Of a DNA stretch of 64,000 bases, positions 52,374 to 60,127 are shown in pieces; the stretch's first letter is position 1; each line of letters starts with the position of its first letter. The notes beneath the pieces were generated by a model. It worked only from the letters and a program-made list of their open reading frames with translations, made no database searches and was not told where the DNA came from. The stretch spans positions 124,001 to 188,000 of the forward strand of contig JAAWWE010000006.1 in NCBI GenBank assembly GCA_021404525.1, in the 5' to 3' direction. This DNA comes from Rhodobiaceae bacterium (GTDB lineage: Bacteria; Pseudomonadota; Alphaproteobacteria; Parvibaculales; Parvibaculaceae). A program made the translations under genes and the position numbers.

Positions 52374-52879
52374 TGGCGTGGTTTGAAGACATCGAAATCG
52401 GACGTGAAATTGAGCTGGGAAGCCACACTTTTACCAGCCAAGACATTATTCGCTTCGCCGAAAAATATGACCCGCAGCCGTTCCATACAGATCCAGAGGC
52501 CGCAAAAGACTCACACTTTGGCGGGCTCGTGGCCGCAGGCTGGCACATCGCTGCCGTCTGGATGAAGCTGATGATCGGCGCTCGAGAAACCGCCCCGAAG
52601 GAAGACAGCAAACCAGCGCCAGATGGCCGCCAGGCGCCGCAGGGCGGCCCGTCGCCGGGCTTTTTCGATCTCAAATGGATCAAGCCTGTGCGCGCGGAAG
52701 ACACCATCTCCTATCGCACCACGACGATTGAGAAAGTGGACCTGAAGAGCCGTCCCTATCAGGGCATTATTCGAAGTATGAACGAAGGCTTCAATCAGGA
52801 CGGCGAGTTGGTCTTCTCTTTCATCGGACAAGGATTGATCGAGCGGCGCGAGCCCTACGCCGCACCATCAGAAGGCTAA
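52373..52879 (+). CDS. MaoC-like hot-dog hydratase, second copy
   Basis: A 168-residue paralogue of the upstream gene with the same active-site motif, KYDPQPFHTDPEAA. It has a Pro-rich insert (about 75-98, APKEDSKPAPDGRQAPQGG) not seen in the first copy, followed by FDLKWIKPVRAEDTI. Tandem MaoC pairs can act as heterodimers in hydration of short enoyl-CoA esters. It is convergent with the amidohydrolase gene, 9 bp away. Confidence 0.88.
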   Translation: MAWFEDIEIGREIELGSHTFTSQDIIRFAEKYDPQPFHTDPEAAKDSHFGGLVAAGWHIAAVWMKLMIGARETAPKEDSKPAPDGRQAPQGGPSPGFFDLKWIKPVRAEDTISYRTTTIEKVDLKSRPYQGIIRSMNEGFNQDGELVFSFIGQGLIERREPYAAPSEG

Positions 52880-52888
52880 CAGGCCAGC

Positions 52889-54103
52889 TCAGGCGAAACC
52901 AAACAGACGCTCTGCGTTGCCGCGAAGAATAGCGTACCGCACTTCTGTCTTTCCTTCCGTTACCATCAGCACTTTGGCTTGTGTCGCCGCCAGGTGATAA
53001 AATGGCCAGTCAGTCCCATAAAGAAGCTTGTCCGACCCAACTTCACGGACGAGCTGATCCAACTTGGTCACCCCCTGCCCATGAACACCAAGCCATAGGT
53101 TCGCGTATTTCTGCGCCAATGGAATGGCTTGGTCCACATCCCGCGCACCTGCATGGCCCATCACAAACTGCACTTTTGGAAAGTCCCTGATTGCCCCTTC
53201 ATAGTGACGCATCAAGGCATATTTATGTGAGAACTCAGGTTCGATCCCCGCGCGCCCGCCATGAAAGAGGATGGGCAAATTAAGTTCTCCACACGTTTCA
53301 TAGATTGGCGACATGACTGGATCGTCAGGATAGAAGCGCTGCATGGTCGGGTGCAGTTTGATCATGCGAATGCCTTGAGCAACAAGGGCTCGTAGTTTTT
53401 CTGGCGCATCTGGATCTCCAGGCACAACAGATCCACCCCTTAGCAACCGAGGCTCTGCCTCCGCACTATGGATGGCCTTCATCCAGTTTTCAGTCAGGGC
53501 ATCGCCAAATGGCAGTCCCCAGGCGATGGGCAGAATTTGCGCCTTCTCAACACGACAATCGTCCATTTCAGCCAGCAGGTTGGGTATCGTATGCGTTGCT
53601 GCTGCCCCACTGCCGTGCAGAATTTGCGCAAGCGACATGAGTTGCAACCGCCGCAGAGCGGCCTCGGAAAAGTTCGCGTTGATGTACACATCCAGGTCCA
53701 GCGGACAGCCGGGATCTGTCGCATCACAATCAAGCATGTATTCAACCCGCTCGCTCTCCGCAGAGAGATCAAGGTCAGGAGCAAACAGCATGTTCATGCC
53801 CAGATGCGCATGCACGTCAATGGCGGCCGGTACACTTTCATCAACAAGAACCAAACGCCCTTGGGTATTCAATTCATACCAGGGAAGCGCTGCAAGGCCA
53901 CGGTATCCGTCATAAATCTGAGCACCATACGGGCCAGACCCGGACTGCGCCGCCTCACGCGCCTTCTGCGCAACCAAGGCCTCGGCTTCTTCCTCAGTGT
54001 ACCGCGCTGAAAAACGGTCGCCACCGAACACAAAATAGCCCCCGATGCCCGCAAGCGACGCCAATCCCGCAAGTCCCAAAAAGTGCCGTCGTTTCACTCT
54101 CAT
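52889..54103 (-). CDS. exported amidohydrolase-fold protein
   Basis: A 404-residue metal-dependent hydrolase of the amidohydrolase_2 type (TIM barrel). It has a likely twin-arginine or membrane-anchor N-terminus (KRRHFLGLAGLASLAGIGG). The metal-binding residues are spread through IDVHAHLGMN, PILFHGG, VMGHAGARD and LLYGTDWPFY. It acts outside the cytoplasm if the signal works. The substrate is unknown; the family covers decarboxylases and lactonases. It is isolated and convergent with MaoC. Confidence 0.85.
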   Translation of the reverse strand: MRVKRRHFLGLAGLASLAGIGGYFVFGGDRFSARYTEEEAEALVAQKAREAAQSGSGPYGAQIYDGYRGLAALPWYELNTQGRLVLVDESVPAAIDVHAHLGMNMLFAPDLDLSAESERVEYMLDCDATDPGCPLDLDVYINANFSEAALRRLQLMSLAQILHGSGAAATHTIPNLLAEMDDCRVEKAQILPIAWGLPFGDALTENWMKAIHSAEAEPRLLRGGSVVPGDPDAPEKLRALVAQGIRMIKLHPTMQRFYPDDPVMSPIYETCGELNLPILFHGGRAGIEPEFSHKYALMRHYEGAIRDFPKVQFVMGHAGARDVDQAIPLAQKYANLWLGVHGQGVTKLDQLVREVGSDKLLYGTDWPFYHLAATQAKVLMVTEGKTEVRYAILRGNAERLFGFA

Positions 54104-54287
54104 CTCCCCAAAAAAAAGGCCGCCAGGTTACTACGCACATGGTCGCAGAACGGTGCACCCCGCCTACGCCGGACAATACCCTACACGCCCGTGTGAACCT
54201 TGCCTAACAACAGAAGACTGTTGCTGCGGCAAATAGAGACAGGCACCATACTGTCCAGAAAAAGGGGTCAGAAAAGGGAGAAGATCG

Positions 54288-54980
54288 ATGGCACGAAGTG
54301 GAAACATGGTCGAGTTGACCGGAGACAAGGACTTCTCCCTCGGCGCCTATCTCGTGACGCCACAGGAAGCAGGCACAACGTCAAATGGGCAGGGACTTGT
54401 GCTCATTCAGGAAATTTTTGGTGTTACCGACCACATTCAGGAACTCTGCGACGGATATGCCGAGCGCGGCTTCACCGTCATCGCCCCTTCCATGTATGAC
54501 CGGGGGGAAAAAGGCTGGCAGTCGGATTATACCGGCGAGGGGTTTCAGCGCTCGATCGAACTGGCGCAGAATTTTGGTGGACCTAACGCCCAAGGTGACA
54601 TTCAAGCCGCCATCGACTTCCTGAGAGACCAAGGCAACGACAGCATTCACATCACGGGCTATTGCTATGGCGGCTCTATGGCATGGCTTGCGGCCTGCCG
54701 TTGTACAGGGCTGACATCAGCCGTTGGCTATTACGGGCGGCTGATCATGGATATGGAAGACGAGACGCCCTCTGTGCCCACCATGCTCCATTTCGGTGAG
54801 AAAGACGCCTCCATCCCCATTGACTGGGTGCGCAAATTCAAAGAAAAGCGGCCGGACATTACCGTCCACATCTACGATGCAGACCACGGCTTCAACTCAG
54901 ATCGGCGCGAACATTACTCCAAAGAAGCCGCAGACCTGGCACTCACCCGCACCCTGGACTGGTTCGCCAAAGCGTCTTAA
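54288..54980 (+). CDS. dienelactone hydrolase family protein
   Basis: A 230-residue alpha/beta hydrolase. The triad is Cys in TGYCYGGSMAW, Asp in FGEKDASIP, and His in DADHGFN, the dienelactone hydrolase pattern. AGGGAGAAG lies upstream of the ATG. It is isolated, with a truncated thioesterase on the other strand 12 bp downstream. It may hydrolyse carboxymethylenebutenolide or other lactones and esters; no aromatic-degradation genes lie near. Confidence 0.92.
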   Translation: MARSGNMVELTGDKDFSLGAYLVTPQEAGTTSNGQGLVLIQEIFGVTDHIQELCDGYAERGFTVIAPSMYDRGEKGWQSDYTGEGFQRSIELAQNFGGPNAQGDIQAAIDFLRDQGNDSIHITGYCYGGSMAWLAACRCTGLTSAVGYYGRLIMDMEDETPSVPTMLHFGEKDASIPIDWVRKFKEKRPDITVHIYDADHGFNSDRREHYSKEAADLALTRTLDWFAKAS

Positions 54981-54992
54981 CGCGAACAGGTG

Positions 54993-55139
54993 TTAGGTCT
55001 TGGGATAGAGAATCATCTGCGTGCATCGAAAGAGCGCAATGATCTTTCCCGAGGTCTCATTCTTTACCTCAACATCCCAAACATGTGTCGTGCGCCCCTT
55101 ATGAGCCGGTCGCGCACAGGAAAACGTGGCCTCACCGCA
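54993..55139 (-). pseudogene. C-terminal remnant of a hot-dog (PaaI-like) thioesterase
   Basis: About 48 codons in frame to a stop give GEATFSCARPAHKGRTTHVW, then D-V-E-V and IALFRCTQMILYPK. This is the last third of a PaaI-like thioesterase, with the strands that follow the active site, but no start, no HGG motif and no N-terminal helix. The frame runs on upstream (to 55238) into the chemoreceptor gene, where similarity stops. It looks like a gene truncated by the event that placed the chemoreceptor here. No matching N-terminal part is seen on the far side. Confidence 0.65.
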
Positions 55140-55155
55140 CATCTGTCTAAACTCG

Positions 55156-56676
55156 TTAGACAGCCTGCAGGCTGCGATAGAGCTCTGTTCCTTCAGAAGC
55201 GAACTGGTTTGACTCTTCCACAGCCTCAGCAATGGCACTCAGGCTTTCATTTACGTCGCTCACCGCCGTCGACACCGACTGCATGTTTGAACTCATTTCC
55301 CGAGTTGATGCCGTTTGCTCTTCGACTGCACCTGCGGCCGTCGTCACACTCGCTTCCACTGCATCAACAGCTTCCTTGATGCCAGACAAGCGACCAACAA
55401 CTTCTTCCGCAATGGTCTGCATGCCGTTGATTTCGCCACTAATGTCATCTGTTGCTTTCGCAACCTGATTAGCGAGAGACTTCACTTCAGAGGCAACCAC
55501 AGCAAAACCTTTACCCGCCTCGCCGGCGCGGGCAGATTCGATCGTCGCGTTCAGTGCCAGCAGATTAATCTGACCAGCAATGTCCTGGATCATCTGAACA
55601 ATATTGCCCATCGCTTCCGCGGCATCCGTGAGTTTTTGCGTCGACTCATCAGCCTTAAGCGCCTCGTCGGTTACGCGTTCAACTTCTGTTTTCGATGTCA
55701 TCATGCTCTGGGCGATTTCGCGCGCTGACGCTTCGAATTCCTCAGCAGCAGAGGCAACAGTTTGTACCATATGCGCTGTTTCGCCAGACGCTGCTGCGGC
55801 AGTCGACGATTGGTCATTCGCACGACCCACAGCGCTCATAATTTTCTCAAGATTCTCATCGACCAACACACCGACCCGCTTGGCTTCATTTTGGGCATAA
55901 ATCTGCGCCGTTATGTCCGTCGCATATTTCACAACCTTGAAAGGCTTGCCACTGGGATCAAAAATCGGATTGTAGGACGCCTGAATCCAAATCTCTTTGC
56001 CCCCTTTGGCGAGCCGCTTATATTCTGCCGCTTGAAATTGACCCTTCGCTAACTGATCCCAAAAGTTCTTGTATTCAGGGCTCTTTGCGTAGTCAGGATA
56101 AACAAACATGCGGTGATGCTTGCCTTGAACTTCTTCAAGCGTGTAGCCAACGGTGCCAAGAAAATTGGAGTTGGCAGTGATGATCGTGCCATCCAGTTCA
56201 AACTCAATCACCGCTTGCGACTTGGAAATCGCCTCAAGCTGACCGGAATAGTCAGCGTTTTTCAAAGTCTGCGCTGTGATATCAGTGGCATATTTTACGA
56301 CTTTGACAACCTTACCGGCTGCATTCAAAACAGGATTGTAGGATGCCTGGATCCAAATCTCCCTGCCCCCTTTAGCAATCCGTTTGAATTCCGCTGCCTG
56401 ATATTCGCCGGCAGCCAGCTTCTCCCAAAATTGCTTATAAGCTGCACTTTTTCCGTAGCTAGGCTCTACAAACATACTGTGATGCTTGCCTTGAATTTCA
56501 TCCAGGGAATAACCGATGGCACCCAGAAAATTCTCATTAGCCGTGATAATGGTGCCATCAGGCTTAAACTGGATGACAGCTTGCGACTTGTCGAGCGCAT
56601 CGAGCAAAGCATTCTGCCCAGCGCCTCCTAAGGCCAATGAACCGACTTTCCCACGCAACAAAGACAAAACAGACAT
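55156..56676 (-). CDS. soluble chemoreceptor with tandem PAS domains, BdlA-like
   Basis: A 506-residue methyl-accepting chemotaxis protein without a transmembrane helix. Two highly similar PAS units lie at about 28-145 and 150-267, each with [14 protein letters not shown] or VQGKHH, and [11 protein letters not shown]-terminal signalling domain (about 300-506) has the hairpin-tip sequence [33 protein letters not shown]. The layout matches BdlA of Pseudomonas, which controls biofilm dispersal. AAGGGTGGA lies before the ATG at 56676. The two PAS units came from a recent duplication. It probably senses redox or a small ligand. Confidence 0.93.
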   Translation of the reverse strand: MSVLSLLRGKVGSLALGGAGQNALLDALDKSQAVIQFKPDGTIITANENFLGAIGYSLDEIQGKHHSMFVEPSYGKSAAYKQFWEKLAAGEYQAAEFKRIAKGGREIWIQASYNPVLNAAGKVVKVVKYATDITAQTLKNADYSGQLEAISKSQAVIEFELDGTIITANSNFLGTVGYTLEEVQGKHHRMFVYPDYAKSPEYKNFWDQLAKGQFQAAEYKRLAKGGKEIWIQASYNPIFDPSGKPFKVVKYATDITAQIYAQNEAKRVGVLVDENLEKIMSAVGRANDQSSTAAAASGETAHMVQTVASAAEEFEASAREIAQSMMTSKTEVERVTDEALKADESTQKLTDAAEAMGNIVQMIQDIAGQINLLALNATIESARAGEAGKGFAVVASEVKSLANQVAKATDDISGEINGMQTIAEEVVGRLSGIKEAVDAVEASVTTAAGAVEEQTASTREMSSNMQSVSTAVSDVNESLSAIAEAVEESNQFASEGTELYRSLQAV

Positions 56677-56953
56677 AGATCCACCCTTACAAACGGTCAC
56701 CGAACATCTGCATCGGAACCATCTTCAATCTTGAGGACAAATCCGGCCAATCAGATCTGCCCAATCCCACTCATGCGGAAACGACAAAAGCCCTTGCGCT
56801 CCGCCGCCGACCACCGCGACGCGCAGGTTAAATAGAAGGGTCTAAAAAAAGACTAATTCTAGGTAGCCCAAAAAACCTTACTGGCAAGTGCTGGGGAACC
56901 GAGGCTGGCAATTGTCGGACTTCATGGCAAACAAAGTCTGAACGGAAGCGCCG

Positions 56954-57589
56954 TCAAACCTGCTGACCATAGCCACTGAACTTTTCAAGGACACGCTGCA
57001 TCTCCGCTTCACTCAACAGAGGTACCTCGCCAAGCTGGCGTGCTCGGCCAAACTGATCTGCGAGCGTCTCTACTTCGACAGCCAGCTCGTAGGCTTGTCC
57101 AAGGCTTGATCCACAGGCTATCACCCCATGATGGGCTAGAAGACACGCTGTGCGCCCTTCCAGAGCCGCAACAGCGAAGGTGGCCAATTCTTCCGTCCCG
57201 AAGGTCGCATAGGGGGCGCACCTGATGTCCATCCCGCCCGCGGCAGCCACCATGTAGTGGAAAGCCGGGATGCCCACCTCAAGACATGCAAGCGCCGTTG
57301 CCGCATTGGAGTGGGTGTGGACGATGGCACTCACATCGTCCCTCGCAGCATAAATCGCCGCATGAAAATGCCATTCTGACGAGGGCTTCCGAGACTCTGG
57401 TGCCACAGACCCGTCTAGTCCCATAGAGACAATGTCGGCGGGTACAAGGTCTTCATAGGCCATGCCGGTCGGCGTGATCAGCACGCGATCCCCATCCCGG
57501 ACAGACACATTGCCTGACCGGCCTGCAGAAAGACCGGATTCCGACATGGTCAACGCCGTATCAATGACCGATTGTGCCAGCCCGCTCAT
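56954..57589 (-). CDS. class II aldolase (FucA-like), probable DHAP-shunt aldolase
   Basis: A 211-residue class II aldolase/adducin protein. It has the FucA-type sequence GNVSVRDGDRVLITPTGMAYEDL, then IVHTHSNAATALAC with metal-binding His residues, and LLAHHGVIACG. It is the last gene after mtnA, whose stop it overlaps by 4 bp. In that place MtnB is expected in the full salvage route, but the FucA-like motifs point to the aldolase of the DHAP shunt, which splits methylthioribulose-1-phosphate into DHAP and methylthioacetaldehyde. MtnB remains possible. Start ATG 57589 with GGAGAA upstream. Confidence 0.88.
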   Translation of the reverse strand: MSGLAQSVIDTALTMSESGLSAGRSGNVSVRDGDRVLITPTGMAYEDLVPADIVSMGLDGSVAPESRKPSSEWHFHAAIYAARDDVSAIVHTHSNAATALACLEVGIPAFHYMVAAAGGMDIRCAPYATFGTEELATFAVAALEGRTACLLAHHGVIACGSSLGQAYELAVEVETLADQFGRARQLGEVPLLSEAEMQRVLEKFSGYGQQV

Positions 57590-58677
57590 GCTTTCTTCTC
57601 CGGAAAGAGCGACAGCAATCCTTCGCGTGACGCCGCACATAGCCCCCTATCCGTCACAAGCGACGTGACAAGACGCGCCGGCGTCACATCAAAAGCCGGG
57701 TTGGCCGCCTCACTGCCGGCCGCGCTCACCTGAACCTCCTGAACCTGTCCCTCGGCGGTAAGCCCCGAGACATGGATAACCTCTCTCGCATTTCGTTCTT
57801 CAATGGGAATGTCCGCACCCCGGTCCAGCGCCCAATCAATGGTCGTGTGAGGTAATGCCACATAGAAGGGGACATCATTATCAAATGCCGCAAGCGCTTT
57901 CAGATAAGTTCCGATCTTGTTGCAGACATCACCATTGGCTGCCGTGCGATCAGTCCCCACCAGACACAGATCTACCTGCCCCTGCTGCATCAAATGACCG
58001 CCAGCATTATCGACGATCACTGTGTGCGGAATACCTTCATGGCCCAATTCATACGCTGTCAGCGCCGCACCCTGGTTGCGCGGACGGGTTTCATCAACCC
58101 AGACATGGATCGGCACTCCTTCATCCCGTGCCAAATAAATCGGTGCCGTCGCCGTTCCCCAATCAATGGTCGCAAGCCATCCTGCGTTGCAGTGGGTCAG
58201 GATATTCACTGGCTTCCCGCCATTTACTTCCGCAATGCCTCTTATCAGGGACGCACCATGCTCGCCTAGCCGTCGGCTGATATCCACATCCGCCTCAACA
58301 ATCTCCTTGGACCTGCTATAGGCCGCATCAGCGCGGTCACTCGCCACGAGATTGTGGACGGCACGATAGATCTCATCCAACGCCCATTTAAGATTGATGG
58401 CCGTTGGTCGCGTGGCGTGCAACCGAGCATAGGCTTCCTTCAGCCCGGCATCTGACGGATCATCCCGCAATGCCAACGCCAATCCAAAGGCTGCTGTTGC
58501 CCCAATGAGCGGCGCACCGCGCACCGCCATATCTTTGATGGCACGGGCCGCGTCGTTCAGACCCCGCAGAACCACAATCTCGAACACGTGCGGTAGTTTT
58601 TGTTGATTGATGATGGAGACGGTCCATCCATCCTCATTCAGCCAGATGGTGCGCATATGTTTGCCATCTATGCGCAT
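57586..58677 (-). CDS. mtnA: methylthioribose-1-phosphate isomerase
   Basis: A 363-residue isomerase of the eIF2B-like family. The motif LTHCNAGWLA gives the catalytic Cys, and the VGTDRTAANGDV motif the catalytic Asp. The N-terminal RTIWL and AVRGAPLIGATAAFG stretches are typical. It converts methylthioribose-1-phosphate to methylthioribulose-1-phosphate. Upstream apt ends 6 bp before it, and downstream the class II aldolase overlaps by 4 bp, giving a four-gene operon with mtnP. Confidence 0.95.
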   Translation of the reverse strand: MRIDGKHMRTIWLNEDGWTVSIINQQKLPHVFEIVVLRGLNDAARAIKDMAVRGAPLIGATAAFGLALALRDDPSDAGLKEAYARLHATRPTAINLKWALDEIYRAVHNLVASDRADAAYSRSKEIVEADVDISRRLGEHGASLIRGIAEVNGGKPVNILTHCNAGWLATIDWGTATAPIYLARDEGVPIHVWVDETRPRNQGAALTAYELGHEGIPHTVIVDNAGGHLMQQGQVDLCLVGTDRTAANGDVCNKIGTYLKALAAFDNDVPFYVALPHTTIDWALDRGADIPIEERNAREVIHVSGLTAEGQVQEVQVSAAGSEAANPAFDVTPARLVTSLVTDRGLCAASREGLLSLFPEKKA

Positions 58678-58683
58678 GAACAG

Positions 58684-59220
58684 TCAGTCCCCTTCGAACG
58701 TACAAAGTGACAGAACTTCGATATCATACCCTTCAAGGCGGTCGCGCCCACCAAGGGCTGGCAGCTCAACCACAAAACTCGCCCCTAAAACATTGCCGCC
58801 TGCGCGGCCGATAAGTTTCACCGCAGCCTCAGCTGTGCCACCCGTGGCGATCAGATCATCAACGAGCAACACGTTGGCTCCTTTCGTCACCGCATCTGTA
58901 TGAATCTCTACGATGTCCGTACCGTACTCCAACTCATACTCCTGCCCCATCGTTTCGGCGGGCAGCTTCCCCTTCTTACGCACCGGGATGAAGCCCTTGC
59001 CCAACTGATGCGCAACAGCGCCTCCTAGAATAAACCCACGGGCCTCAATGCCGGCAACCATATCAATGTCAGCGCCCACATGAAGCTGTACCAGGGCATC
59101 GACGGATTGCCGGAAGCCTTGGGCGTCTGAAAGAAGTGTCGTGACATCACGAAACTGAATACCAGGCTTGGGGTAATCGGGAATGGTGCGAATATAGTCT
59201 TCGATCTTTTTCAACGTCAT
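58684..59220 (-). CDS. apt: adenine phosphoribosyltransferase
   Basis: A 178-residue type I PRTase with PRPP loop VLLVDDLIATGGTA and an N-terminal PDYPKPGIQFRDVTTLL segment. It salvages the adenine freed by MtnP as AMP. It starts 5 bp after mtnP stops, with AAGGAAT upstream, and ends 6 bp before mtnA, so adenine and methylthioribose-1-phosphate recycling are co-regulated. Length is normal. Confidence 0.97.
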   Translation of the reverse strand: MTLKKIEDYIRTIPDYPKPGIQFRDVTTLLSDAQGFRQSVDALVQLHVGADIDMVAGIEARGFILGGAVAHQLGKGFIPVRKKGKLPAETMGQEYELEYGTDIVEIHTDAVTKGANVLLVDDLIATGGTAEAAVKLIGRAGGNVLGASFVVELPALGGRDRLEGYDIEVLSLCTFEGD

Positions 59221-59225
59221 ATTCC

Positions 59226-60098
59226 TTAAAGAACTCGGCCCGCGACTGCGTCCAATTTAGCAAGAAGTGCGGGGTCGCGTGCGTCCGGTCCTGTGATAAT
59301 CGCCATCTCGAGCACCTGATCATGCCCCTGTGGGCAGGGCGCCCTATCTTTGCCGGCAATAGACCCAATCAACCGCCGAAGCATAGCCCGTGAGCGCTCC
59401 GCATTATCCGTCAAAATCTGAATGACCTGCGCGACGTCTACATCGTCCTCATGCGGATGCCAGCAATCATAATCCGTCACCATCGCAACGGTGGCGTAAC
59501 AAATCTCGGCCTCCCGGGCGAGCTTCGCCTCCGGCATATTGGTCATGCCAATGACGGAACAGCCCCACGAGCGATAGAGCTCTGACTCGGCGCGCGAAGA
59601 GAACTGAGGCCCCTCCATGGCGAGATAGACCCCGCCCCGCGTGTGAGGGATCTCCTCGGCTTTACACGCCACCTCCAAAAGGTCGCCCAACCGTTCATTG
59701 ACCGGATCAGCCATAGAGACATGAGCCACACAGCCCTTGCCAAAAAAGCTCTTCTCGCGGGCAAAGGTGCGGTCGATAAACTGATCCACAATCACAAAGT
59801 GACCGGGTGGCAACTCTTCTTTGAGTGACCCAACGGCGGACACCGAGACAATGTCGGTAACCCCAACCCTTTTCAGAACATCAATATTGGCGCGGTAATT
59901 GATGGAGCTCGGACTGTGTACATGACCCCGCCCGTGACGGGGCAGAAAAACCAGTTGAACGCCATCAAGCTCGCCGAAATGCAGCTCATCAGAAGGTTCA
60001 CCCCAGGGACTCTCCACCCGCTCCCATCGTTCGTTTTCCAGGCCCGGAAAGTCATAGACCCCGCTGCCACCCAGTACACCTAGCACGTATTTTGTCAT
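59226..60098 (-). CDS. mtnP: S-methyl-5'-thioadenosine phosphorylase
   Basis: A 290-residue purine nucleoside phosphorylase of the MTAP type. GGSGVYDFPG at the N-terminus, LPRHGRGHVHSPSSINYRANI, and VTDYDCWHPHEDDV, whose Asp residues select 6-aminopurines, are typical of the adenine-specific enzyme. It splits methylthioadenosine from polyamine or homoserine-lactone synthesis into adenine and methylthioribose-1-phosphate. First of the operon mtnP-apt-mtnA-aldolase. Confidence 0.95.
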   Translation of the reverse strand: MTKYVLGVLGGSGVYDFPGLENERWERVESPWGEPSDELHFGELDGVQLVFLPRHGRGHVHSPSSINYRANIDVLKRVGVTDIVSVSAVGSLKEELPPGHFVIVDQFIDRTFAREKSFFGKGCVAHVSMADPVNERLGDLLEVACKAEEIPHTRGGVYLAMEGPQFSSRAESELYRSWGCSVIGMTNMPEAKLAREAEICYATVAMVTDYDCWHPHEDDVDVAQVIQILTDNAERSRAMLRRLIGSIAGKDRAPCPQGHDQVLEMAIITGPDARDPALLAKLDAVAGRVL

Positions 60099-60127
60099 AC
60101 CACCCCTGCGGTTTGGAAATGAAAATC

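Noticed and set aside
56677..56953. N-terminal remnant of the truncated thioesterase upstream of the chemoreceptor
   Set aside because: No HGG-type motif or matching frame is seen; a short VAVVGGGAQG-like frame there has no start and ends quickly.
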